NCBI GenBank assembly: GCA_014529385.2
Contig: CM043960.1
Location: 32,959,396 to 33,023,395, forward strand
Length of the DNA: 64,000 nucleotides
Source: Adiantum capillus-veneris
Taxonomy: Eukaryota; Streptophyta; Polypodiopsida; Polypodiales; Pteridaceae
Direction of reading: 5' to 3'
The notes below the pieces were generated by a model. The model saw only the letters and a list, made by a program, of their open reading frames with translations. It did not search any database and was not told where the DNA came from. The position numbers and the translations under genes are program-made. Numbering within the stretch: the first letter of the stretch is position 1; each line of letters starts with the position of its first letter. This document shows positions 55,476 through 64,000 of this stretch, piece by piece.

Positions 55476-56272
55476 ATGAAAAATAGCCTGAAGGACCAAT
55501 ACCAGTCAGGAATTACCAGCCTCATGGTAACTGCAAATTAACAGCTATTGCATATACGAGCCTTGTTGCTAATTGGACTATTTTCTTATTTTTAATGACT
55601 AATTTCTTTTTCTAGGATATTTTATTGTGTACACTAAGAACTGTTAAAAGATTGTAGCTACAGAAAAAGCCATCAAGAACGGACAACTCTGATGTGTCAT
55701 TTGATGGGTGACGAGACGATAAACATCGCGAAGGAGTTTCCGTAAGTCGGTGGAAAGGGCCGGGTTACGAGTGCCCCTGATGCGTCACATGATGGGTGAC
55801 GGGTGCATCAGAAAGGGGGCATTCCGTAGGCTGAGGAGGGAATCCGAACTGAGTAAGAAAATACACGTAAGAACGCAAGCACAAGAATAAAGATGGGTTC
55901 AAAGAAGCTTTTTACGAAAAGCAGGAACATTCGCGGGAGGGCAAATGCTTTCCCGCGAGGAATTTATGTCTGCATTGCATCTGTGCCGTGTTCCGCACCC
56001 GGGGACGCCTGGAATGTGTTCGTGTAGCATTGTTTTCACTAACTGAGTGAGTTTTTAAAAGTTTGAACAGGTTCGCAGTTTATTTTAAAAGTGGCCGGCC
56101 ACTTTTAAGTGACGAGTCCCTTTTATTAATAAAATAAAGCAGCCCCAAATCCTTACGTAAAAAGCCTACGCAAGCTGTACGGATGGCTGAATTCAGCGAT
56201 CTCTCTCTCTCCTCTCGCTAGGGGCGCCAGGCTTTTGCTTTTCGGCTCCTATTCCCGCCAGGTGCAAGGGCC

Positions 56273-56280
56273 TATAAAAG
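56273..56280 (+). promoter_or_regulatory. TATA box of F LTR
   Basis: gcctataaaagggc, followed by AATAAA about 390 bp later, consistent with U3-R-U5 layout. Confidence 0.6.
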
Positions 56281-56482
56281 GGCAGTTAGCGTTCCAGTTT
56301 TACACACGCCAGGAGAACCAGGAGGAGTTAGCGCTGAGAATTTGGAGCAGTCATTGCGAAGGAAATTCAGCAAGTGTTCGTGTGACGACTGAGTACGGAG
56401 GTCGCTTTTCCGAGCAAGGAGCTACAGGTATAATTTGTTGATACGCATTGCGAGCTATTGCTTTGTGTGGTTGTTTTGCAGG

Positions 56483-56615
56483 AATCCTCCCTCACGGGAA
56501 GTACGACCTTTGCGTCTAAGTCCCTCTCGGGAAGTACGGCTTCGTCCCTTACGGGAAAGTGCGGCCTCGTGCCTAAGTCCTTCACGGGAAAAGAACGACC
56601 TTCGGGTCTAAGATT
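56483..56615. repeat. Short tandem units in F LTR
   Basis: Four units with core cacgggaagtacgacc or tcgggaagtacggc and spacer tctaagtcc. The 3' LTR (61330-61475) has an extra 14-15 bp partial unit. Confidence 0.85.
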
Positions 56616-56812
56616 ACCGAACGGAGGGGTTTCCTCGGATTCTTGTGCTTGTATATGAACTCTCCCTCAATAAAGAATACTCTTGACGGGGGGGGGACCA
56701 GCCCATCTTCTGGTCCCCAATACTGTGTCGATCTTCTCCCTTCTCTCACATTTGCAAAGTATTTTATTTTTCAGATTTCTAAGTGCTCGTGTACGCTCCC
56801 GTTTTGTGACAG

Positions 56813-56824
56813 TGGTATCAAAGC
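56813..56824 (+). other. Primer binding site, family F
   Basis: tggtatcaaagc, one base from the initiator tRNA-Met complement, 1 bp after the LTR end. Confidence 0.85.
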
Positions 56825-56881
56825 TCACACTCCTCTCTTTCTCTGCAAAGAAGGACGATTCTGGGAAGAACGGGAAGAACC

Positions 56882-58072
56882 ATGTCGAGCCAAGGGAGAA
56901 GCGTTAAAGAGGAGCTTCAACAAGTGCGAGCTCAGCTTGCGGATTTGCTACAAATCTTACTATTGCCAAATGTCCAAAAGCTCTTGGACGGAATGAAGAG
57001 AACGAATGAAACCGATGCAACCGGGCATCCAGACCACACTATTGGCGTGAGACCATACGAGGAAAGAGAAGAAGAACATGCCGAGGTGCACAAAGGATCT
57101 TCGGATCGGAATGAACGGCCTACTCCAAGGAAAGGCCAGGAAAAAGCACTCTCTTTGCTAGACGAGAGCAAGGACATCTCTATCTCATCTCCATCTTACT
57201 CTCCTGATTATACTTCTACTTCTCAATCTTCTCGCCAGAAGAAGGAAGCCGCTACTACTACTACCCTACATCAACCTAAAGATAAGCCTCGATTTAAGAA
57301 GCATGGTCGCAAGTCTCATCATCGCATGAGAGTCTTCAAATCCGGCGACAAGGACATCAAGTTCGAAACCTACAACGGACGGAGAGATATCTCCAAAGCA
57401 CTGTCCTTCATCAGACAGTTTGAAGTCGCCTTTACCAATGGGCACTTCACAGAAAGATCCAAATTGCGCCATGTGGGGATGCACCTCAAGGAAACGGCAA
57501 GTAATTGGTGGTTAGCCAAGATTCTGGAAGGTTCTCAGGCCAGAACTTGGGAGAGATTCAAATCTGAATTTTATGAACAGTTTCTTCCACCCGACTTCGA
57601 GCAGGACATACGGAAGGAATGGGACTGGCTCGCCCAGAAGGAACATGAGAGAGTCACGACCTATGTGGACAAGTATTGGTCGGTTCTTCTGAAGGTCACT
57701 CCCTTCATGAAGATTGCCGACGAGGAAAAGAAACGACAGTTCGAAGCGGGTCTCCAACCGCAGCTTCGAAAGAGTATGAAAGTGTATCCGCATGACACTC
57801 TTCAGAGGATGATGGAGTCAGCAATCATTGATGAGGATTTGCACTCAACTGGACGCCCAGAAAAATGGAGCATAGCACTTACCGTGCGAGACAAAGAGGG
57901 GTCTACGATGACCAAGGGGGCCAAGGAAGAAAACGTCCTCCATCTAGGGACTATGATCATTCTAAGAAGCCAGAGGGCAATGGCAAGCGAACTGAGTATC
58001 TTTCTCCTACTCAACTTCAAACCTTCAGAGAGGAAGGAAGATGCTTCTACTGTGGCGAGAAAGGACATATGA
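56882..58072 (+). CDS. gag: Family F gag (frameshifted near its end)
   Basis: A 396-codon ORF from an ATG at 56882 (context gaaccATGTCG). Residues 1-45 are a coiled-coil-like helix (EELQQVRAQLADLLQILLL), 50-150 an acidic then Ser/Thr-rich linker, 150-320 the gag core (FETYNGRRDISKALSFIRQF, LRHVGMHLKETASNWW, YVDKYWSVL). At about 57863, in an A5 run, the true frame continues in another register (57865-58095, RARQRGVYDDQGGQGRKRPP), so the last about 70 residues of this ORF are out of frame. The zinc knuckle (CFYCGEKGHMKPDC) at 58042-58083 lies in that other frame. Gag makes the particle and binds RNA. Confidence 0.85.
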   Translation: MSSQGRSVKEELQQVRAQLADLLQILLLPNVQKLLDGMKRTNETDATGHPDHTIGVRPYEEREEEHAEVHKGSSDRNERPTPRKGQEKALSLLDESKDISISSPSYSPDYTSTSQSSRQKKEAATTTTLHQPKDKPRFKKHGRKSHHRMRVFKSGDKDIKFETYNGRRDISKALSFIRQFEVAFTNGHFTERSKLRHVGMHLKETASNWWLAKILEGSQARTWERFKSEFYEQFLPPDFEQDIRKEWDWLAQKEHERVTTYVDKYWSVLLKVTPFMKIADEEKKRQFEAGLQPQLRKSMKVYPHDTLQRMMESAIIDEDLHSTGRPEKWSIALTVRDKEGSTMTKGAKEENVLHLGTMIILRSQRAMASELSIFLLLNFKPSERKEDASTVARKDI

Positions 58073-58083
58073 AACCGGATTGC
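58042..58083 (+). other. CCHC zinc knuckle of F gag
   Basis: CFYCGEKGHMKPDC, C-x2-C-x4-H-x4-C, followed by a stop a few codons later. Confidence 0.9.
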
Positions 58084-58189
58084 CTGCTAAAGTAGTAACG
58101 GCAAGAACACGCCCCTACGAGGCAAGATAAAGCAAGGAAGGAACCCGCTCCACCAAGCTCGAACTCAATTCCAGATGTTCAAGGAAACA

Positions 58190-58570
58190 CAGAAACGGAG
58201 AAAGGGAAGCGTCAACTTCTGAAGGGCCGGGGGTCTTTGAACAACCAGCGAGTACTGATTCTTTATGATCCAGGATCCACGGATAACTTCATCTCCCTGG
58301 ATACTGCGGAACGTTTGTGCCTCGCACCGGCTCAGCTTGGCACACCGGTTACATCCGGATTGGCATTCGAGGGGTTGACAACCAATGCAACTCCCGTGCA
58401 AGGATAGCTCAATCTTCGGATTGGCGAGTACAAGGACCGCGAATCATTTTTGATGGCACCCATCGAGGGATGTGATATCATCTTGGGTATGCCATGGCAC
58501 TTCCACATGACACTTGTCCCCCATTATAGACCCTCACTTTTGATCATGGGGGTAAGAAAATAAAGATTCA
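58190..58570 (+). pseudogene. Family F protease
   Basis: A plus-strand frame with VLILYDPGSTDNFISLD, the retropepsin loop but with D-P-G instead of D-[ST]-G, then CDIILGMPWHFHM, the second conserved block. One stop at about 58405. If the Pro is not a family trait, the protease is inactive. Confidence 0.7.
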
Positions 58571-58628
58571 TGCTGATGTAGGAGATTGGCAGTTCCCAAT
58601 TGTAAGTCATATCTCCATTAAGAAAGAA

Positions 58629-59945
58629 ATGAAGAAGTGTGTTTCTGCTTACTTGATTTTTGCACGTGAGAAGGATAAAACTAGTGGGGATTCACTCTCT
58701 AGTCTGGAAATTAAGCGTTTTCAATTTATTGAAAAGTACAAAGATTGTTTCACGGAAACACTCCCTCATGAACTACCTCCGGTACCCCCGGAAGATCACC
58801 GCAGAGATCTCATACCGGGTAGCTCGCCTCCCAATCAACCCCCTTATCGGGTGAGTCTTGCTCAGCAAGAGGAAATTTTGAAGCAAGTCAACGAGCTTCT
58901 AGAGAAAGGGTTAGTACGGCCAAGTGCTTCACCCTACTGCTCTCCAGTTCTACTTGTGCAGAAGAAAGATGGCACGTTTCGAATGTGCATAGACTAAAGG
59001 TTTTTAAACAAGATCACAGTCAAGAATCGCTTTCCGATCCCTCGGATTGATGATATACTTGATAAGTTGCAGGGTGCAAGTGTCTTTAGTCGCATAGACT
59101 TAAAGAGTGGATATCATCAGATACGGATCGCCCCTGAGGATGTCCATAAGACTGCTTTCCGCACAACCTTTGGACTATATGAATTTTTGGTAATGCCTTT
59201 CTGCTTGACCAATGCTCCTACGACGTTCAATCGCATGATGGACCGCATTTTCAGCTCGTATCGAGCTTTTACGAGAGTATTCTTTGACGACATACTCATC
59301 TTCTCTAAGTCAGAAGAGGAACATCGGAAGCACTTGGACCTAGTGTTTCAAGAATTGCGAAAGCATGAGTTGCATGTGAATGCAAAGAAGAGCGAGTTCT
59401 TTCTCTCAGAGATACACTATCTCGGCCATATAGTCTCTCACAATCAAGTGAGTATGGATCCTGCCAAGATCCGAGTGGTAGAAGATTGGCCTATTCCCAC
59501 TACGATACATGATGTACTTAGCTTCCTGGGATTATGTTCGTATTATCGAAGGTTTGTCCGAGGATTTGCCCATGTAGCAGGACCACTTCATGATTTGACA
59601 AAGAAGAAGATTCCTTTCAGATGGGGATCGAGACAACAAGGAGCTTTTGAACGGCTCAAGTACTTGCTAAGCCATGGACCTATTTTGATAGTGCTTGACT
59701 TAAGGAAACCATTTGAGGTTCACTGCGATGCTTCAGGCGATTGCATCGGAGCAGTGTTAAACCAAGAAGGCCATGCAGTGGCCTACGAAAGCAGACGGCT
59801 TAAGGATGCAGAGTTGCATGCATCAATCTACGAAAAGGAACTCACGGCTGTGATTCACGCCTTATCCAACTGGAAGCACTATCTTCTAGGAGCGGATTTT
59901 GTGATCAAGACTGATCACCAGAGTTTGCGGTATTTTCTTACGTAA
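58629..59945 (+). pseudogene. Family F reverse transcriptase-RNase H
   Basis: 58629-58997 has the lead-in and first RT blocks (LVRPSASPYCSPVLLVQKKD, then a stop after FRMCID). 59067-59945 (292 codons) continues with SRIDLKSGYHQIRIAPEDV, FLVMPFCLTNAPTTFNRMM, VFFDDILIFSKS (catalytic F-x-D-D intact), YLGHIVSHNQVSMDP, and RNase H (FEVHCDASGDCIGAVLNQEG, IKTDHQSLRYFL). Only a few stops interrupt an otherwise complete domain. The RT polymerises the element's DNA. Order and motifs place it in Ty3/gypsy, near E. Confidence 0.88.
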
Positions 59946-61270
59946 AGGAAACTATCTGAGAAGCAGATGAGATGGGCAAACTTTTTGTCTATGTTTCACT
60001 TCCAGATCCTTCACACGGCTGGGAGTAAGAATGTGGTCGCGGACGCATTGTCTAGGCGGCCAAGGGTGAACGCTATCACTTCGGTGTATCACCAAGAATT
60101 AGAAGCACTACCGGATTTGTATCCGAATGATCTAGACTTCTCCACCGTTTGGGGAAAGCTACATCGTGGAGAGAATGAGTTTCCCTATTCCATTCGGGAC
60201 GGTTATCTCTACCACCATCAGGCCATATGTGTGGCGGAACCATTAAGAAAGAAGATCATGGATGAAGCACATGCTTCGCCTCATGCGGGTCATCGGGGTA
60301 TTCTCCCTACGACCTTAGCAATAGAAAGATATTTCTTTTGGCCTAGCCTTAAAGCAGACATTGATAAGTATGTCACGGAATGCTTGGTTTGCCAAAAAGT
60401 GAAGTATGATCGGCATAAGACGCCTGGGTTGCTACAACCATTGGCTGTGCCTAATGAACCTTGGGAAAGTATTGCCATGGACTTCATCATGGACCTCCCT
60501 AGAACTCAGATTTGGAAATGACGCGATCTGGACCATTGTGGACAGGTTTAGCAAGCAGGCACACTTTATACCAGTCAAGAAAACGATCAAAGCAGATCAT
60601 ATGGCTAGGGTCTTTCTGGCACAGATCTTTAAGCATCATGGAATGCCTAAGTCTATTGTGAGTGATCGAGATCCTCGCATGACAGGAAATTTTTGGCATG
60701 CCTTGATAGATAATCTTGGTACGAAGTTGAATTTTTCATCTGCCTACCATCCTAAAACGGACGGGCAAAGTGAGATAGCCAATTCCACAGTATTCGATAT
60801 GTTAAAAGCTTATGTGTCAGACCGGCAATCTGACTGGGAGAAATATTTGCCCCTTGTTGAGTATGCGTATGTATAACAATACCATACACTCATCGACGGG
60901 GAAAGCACCTTTTGAGATTCTCTATGGTAAGCCTTTGCTTCCACCGATCCTTTTAACTAAGGATAAGATCTTTGCAGCAGATGAATTTGTCCGGGATTTG
61001 GACACAGCCTACGGGCAAGTTAGGAGAGCTATTCTACGCTCTCGGGAAAAGCATAAGAAAGCTGCAGACAAGCACAGGAGGAATCTAGACTTAACAGTCG
61101 GACAGTTAGTCTTACTCAAGTTTGAGAAGGCAAGACTTAAGAAACAAGCGTCATTATGGGCCGTTTAAGATCACTAAGCAAGTGAATGATGTCACGTTCT
61201 GATTAGAGCTACCGCCTAATTGGAGGATCCATAATGCTTTCCATGTCAGTTTACTCCGGCCGTATGTGGG
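59946..61270 (+). pseudogene. Family F integrase
   Basis: 59967-60521 has ADALSRRPRVNAI, the H2C2 domain (SPHAGHRGILPTTLAIERYF, CLVCQKVKYDRHKTPG) and the core start (SIAMDFIMDLPRT, first Asp). After a frameshift 60406-60876 has VDRFSKQAHFIPVKKT, SIVSDRDPRM (second Asp) and KTDGQSEIAN (Glu). 60812-61168 continues with KHKKAADKHRRNLDLTVG. The frame then breaks; remnants (HNAFHVSLLRPY-like, about 61232-61262) run into the truncated 3' LTR at 61289. The chromodomain expected here is missing. Confidence 0.85.
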
Positions 61271-61288
61271 ACCGCCTCCGAGTCAGCC

Positions 61289-61673
61289 TACGCATTGCGA
61301 GCTATTGCTTTGTGTGGTTTTTTGCAGGAATCCTCCCTCACGGGAAGTCCCTCACGGGAAGTACGACCTTTGCGTCTAAGTCCCTCTCGGGAAGTACGGC
61401 TTCGTCCCTTACGGGAAAGTACGGCCTCGTGCCTAAGTCCTTCACGGGAAAAGAACGACCTTCGGGTCTAAGATTACCGAACGGAGGGGTTTCCTCGGAT
61501 TCTTGTGCTTGTATATGAACTCTCCCTGAATAAAGAATACTCTTGACAGGGGGGGGGGACCAGCCCATCTTCTGGTCCCCAATACTGTGTCGATCTTCTC
61601 CCTTCTCTCACATTTGCAAAGTATTTTATTTTTCAGATTTCTAAGTGCTCGTGTACGCTCCCGTTTTGTGACA
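61289..61673 (+). repeat. Family F 3' LTR, truncated
   Basis: Matches 56442-56811 but lacks the first about 750 bp including the TATA box. It joins the integrase tail directly, with tacgcattgcg at the junction. Ends TTTTGTGACA. Confidence 0.85.
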
Positions 61674-61960
61674 AGCCTCCCAGGAAAGATAAGTAGGAGA
61701 ATTTGCAAGGATCCATACGAGGCACATGCCGCACAAGCACATCACTTCTTTGGTCCAAAAAAGAAATCGTCAAAACATGGAGTGACACAATCTCCAACAC
61801 ATCTTCAACACTTAGGTGGACCGATGGAGAGCGGGAAGCCTTGAAAGCCCAGTGACATTGCAATCATTGTGGCGAGAAGGGTCATTATTGGACGGAATGT
61901 CCTTTGCAAAAAGGGGAGTCTTTAGAAGAAACTTATAGGAGTGTGTAGCGGAAGGAGAAA
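61674..61960 (+). pseudogene. Gag fragment with zinc knuckle (unassigned element)
   Basis: A plus-strand piece right after F containing CNHCGEKGHYWTECP, a C-x2-C-x4-H-x4-C knuckle at about 61859-61904, preceded by basic, His-rich sequence. It belongs to a different element; its relation to the following B-like LTR is unknown. Confidence 0.7.
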
Positions 61961-62255
61961 GCAAAGAGACAAGGGCACGAGAGAGAGGAAGAAGAAAGAC
62001 ACACAGACAGAAGGCTGGCAAGCCCAATAACTTCAGATAGTAAACTCTGATAATGATACAAGACAAAGGATAGAGAGCCCCCTAGGCCAAATATAAAAGG
62101 TCAGGCAAATCTTTGTCAAATACCACAACCAAAAAACCAATCAATTCACATAAAAAAGCTGATGGAATGGCCAACTACAAAACAAGTTGCTCAAAAGTTA
62201 GAGGAAGAGACAAAAAACAAGCATCGAATAGCTCATCCGTGACAATCACCACTAT
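61961..62255. other. Spacer before B-like LTR
   Basis: Lys/Arg-rich short frames and a purine-rich tract; nothing assigned. Confidence 0.4.
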
Positions 62256-62848
62256 TGTAACAGACTTGGGCACCCCAAGTCGAGAATCTGGCACGACACA
62301 CGAGAGAGAATCACTTTAAAATAATTCACACTTAAATCACAATTTAATTTAGTCGACACGGCCCGGCGTAGTTCCGTGCCCAGAGAGATTGGCCCCAAAG
62401 ACTGGCGCCTCTTTCTATATTTCTTTTTGTATTAATGCTTGAGCAAAGTACAGTTGCCTGCGGGTCCTCTCTGCTGGGAGGCTCGGAGGCACTTCTGAGG
62501 CAGAGAGTGGCTTGGGGTCTTATTTGAAGGCCCTTGGCCATGGAAAAGCAGTTAGATGAAAAGCCTTCAAACTCAAAAGCAATGGCTCCCAAAAGCTGGC
62601 GCCCAAATCAGCCAATGGAATTTACGGAAATCCGTATGCTGCCACGTCAGCACAGCCTACGCAAAATCCAGAATCCCGTACGTCCTGTCAACGCGAATTG
62701 CGGATATCCATACAGCCAGCCAACACCTTTTTTTATTATTTCTAGCGTCCTAGGGCCCCATCGGACGGGACCCTATAAGTTGGAACAACTTATAAGTTTG
62801 GTATTTGGTCTTTGTCAGTTAGGGATGCCACGTCATCAGTTTGTGACA
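62256..62848 (-). repeat. LTR related to family B
   Basis: Starts TGTAACAGACTTGGGCACC and ends GTTTGTGACA; matches family B LTR blocks (ggcgcctctttctatatttct, ggccccatcggac, cagtttgtgaca) at moderate identity. The flanks show no target duplication. Confidence 0.65.
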
Positions 62849-63535
62849 AATGTGGTAGAAACACCCAATGTCACAGCATGAAATGGGGCAAGATGGGACC
62901 CCCGAGCCCCCTTTAGAGGAACAATTTGGCCAAAAAAAAAAAAGCAAGTTGACTGCCAAGGTGGAGAGATGGCAACAAGTCCAACTCGAGAAGTCTTCGA
63001 AATAGGAGGAAGGGAGTCGTCTCGAGGAAACATAAGCTACAAAATGACCTGCCCTTCCAAGACACAAAATATTGGACACAACTTAAGTGTAACAAGAAAC
63101 CTTTGGTGTGTTTCGTCGTTTCAAGATGCTTCGTTTCATTTCGAAAATGCCGTATGTTTCTAGTGGTTATAGGAACCCTAATATTAGGAGTCTAGTAGGT
63201 TGATACATCCTATATACATGGTCATACAAGTGGTAAAATATGTTGCACATCATACACTATATAGCTAATTTTGAATTTAAAAAATCATACCTTTCTTTTT
63301 TGAACCTAATTCATCACCATGTTTTGAGCATTTTTTTGTTCCGTTTCGTTTTGAAGGGACAAACACATTTTCATGTGACACTACACAGTAGTCAAAGAAG
63401 ATTCTAGCTATGTCTACCTATGAAAGCACAACCACCACGAGGTCGAGACCAAATATCCGTGAGAGATCCTACTTTAGAGTTTCGCATCTCTGTCGTTTCA
63501 TCCAGTTAGTCCGAGTGTCTCCCAAAGACAGGTGA
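62849..63535 (+). other. Internal region before right-edge LTR
   Basis: No coding domain recognised. Lies between the B-like LTR and a polypurine tract. Confidence 0.4.
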
Positions 63536-63549
63536 TAGGGGGAGGGGGC
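63536..63549 (+). other. Polypurine tract
   Basis: gatagggggaggggg immediately before TGTTTTGTGATTG; typical of the base before a 3' LTR on the plus strand. Confidence 0.6.
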
Positions 63550-64000
63550 TGTTTTGTGATTGTGCCCACTGCCCGGCCAGAGTGGGGGAATTTTCTCATA
63601 TCGGGATATTTCTAGTCATGTGTAGTCTGGGATTTGGCTCTCTCTCTGGCCATTTAGGCACCTGCTAGCTGGGGACTATTTTTCCCCAGCCTTGGCCTAT
63701 TTCTCCCTGAGCCCTAGATGGGTGCCCTATTTTCCCCATTTCATACTTTAGCCCTTATTTTCCATGTCCAGCTTGTGTGCATCGGGCAGCATTCTTGGAG
63801 TTATATATATGACAGGGTAGAGGAGGCCTCTAGGGTGCAGAGTGCTCAGCGTGCAAGGCACACCTCTTGAGACAGCCCTAGTGTGAGGGCTGTGGGCAGT
63901 GTATTGGCAAAGCATCCCCCAACGTTTCTGGGGTGCAGCCCATCCCCAAAGTTTTTGGGCAGCCAGGTAGTCTTTTCCGGTTATGGCTTTGGAGCATCAT
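63550..64000 (+). repeat. LTR start running off the right edge
   Basis: Starts TGTTTTGTGATT after a polypurine tract and contains a TATA-like stretch (ttatatatatgac, about 63801-63813) followed by GC-rich sequence. Only its start is in the window, so no partner can be checked. Confidence 0.55.

Larger units (their letters stand above)
55690..56811 (+). repeat. Family F 5' LTR
   Basis: Ends TTTTGTGACA at 56811. Contains a TATA box (tataaaag, 56273-56280), an AATAAA signal at about 56669 and four imperfect about 35-bp units around cacgggaagtacg (56483-56615). The first part has a repeated tgatgygtca/gatgggtgacg motif. Only its last 370 bp are present in the 3' LTR, so the start is uncertain. 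Confidence 0.7.
55690..61673 (+). mobile_element. Family F, Ty3/gypsy element
   Basis: A plus-strand element with a long 5' LTR (about 55690-56811), PBS (56813-56824), gag, protease, RT, RNase H, integrase and a truncated 3' LTR (61289-61673). The RT style (FFDD, LVMPF) resembles E, but the end of integrase and any chromodomain are deleted. No target duplication was found. The left boundary (TGATGTGTCA) is inferred from the TG rule only. Confidence 0.8.

Noticed and set aside
56643-56996. 117-codon plus-strand open frame spanning the F LTR end
   Set aside because: It overlaps the LTR boundary, PBS and the start of gag in another frame.

Overview
This window is nuclear DNA from a land plant with a repeat-rich genome. 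It is almost entirely LTR retrotransposon sequence: several Ty3/gypsy lineages (one chromodomain-type on the minus strand, one similar on the plus strand, and a divergent lineage on the plus strand), short non-autonomous LTR elements, and degraded Ty1/copia pieces. I see one clearly recognisable host gene, a DCC-family (DUF393) thiol-disulfide oxidoreductase-like gene with short GT-AG introns at about 53.9-55.5 kb. The divergent gag and pol sequences remind me of fern or gymnosperm elements more than flowering plants, but the sequence alone does not fix the species.

Left part (1-13.7 kb): a tandem array of a small LTR family ('B', LTR about 650 bp, internal about 1.63 kb with only a gag remnant). 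At least three units share LTRs (LTR-internal-LTR-internal-LTR). Two copies of a second family ('A') are nested in it, both on the minus strand. One A copy is complete (3441-9054) with an ATCAG target-site duplication and encodes gag and protease only. The other runs off the left edge. A more decayed B relative follows at about 13.1-13.6 kb.

Middle left (13.7-22.5 kb): sparse, decayed sequence with an unidentified possible first exon, a copia gag-protease-integrase fossil, a second copia integrase fossil, a leader-like repeat shared with family C, a 151-bp tandem duplication carrying a TATA box, and microsatellites.

Centre (22.5-47.3 kb): a plus-strand gypsy element ('D1') whose gag is split twice. 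A minus-strand chromodomain gypsy ('E', 23290-31513) lies between its first two pieces, and a young gag-only element ('C', 31898-36834) sits inside the gag codons. D1 continues through protease and an RT with a broken catalytic motif. It is followed directly by a second RT-RNase H-integrase module ('D2'). The D2 frame continues past integrase into a retropepsin-like domain and a basic tail. That order is unusual and is the most interesting thing in the window.

Right part (47.3-64 kb): a non-coding LTR or leader region with three palindromes spaced 284-285 bp, another gag start ('D3') cut by a truncated E LTR, an anonymous stretch, the DCC gene, a plus-strand gypsy element ('F', about 55690-61673) whose start lies just upstream of the DCC gene, a gag fragment, a B-related LTR, and a polypurine tract plus LTR start running off the right edge.

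Nearly all retroelement reading frames are broken by stops or frameshifts. Exceptions are the gag of A, the gag of C, and long parts of the D2 and F frames. No rRNA, tRNA or CRISPR features were seen.
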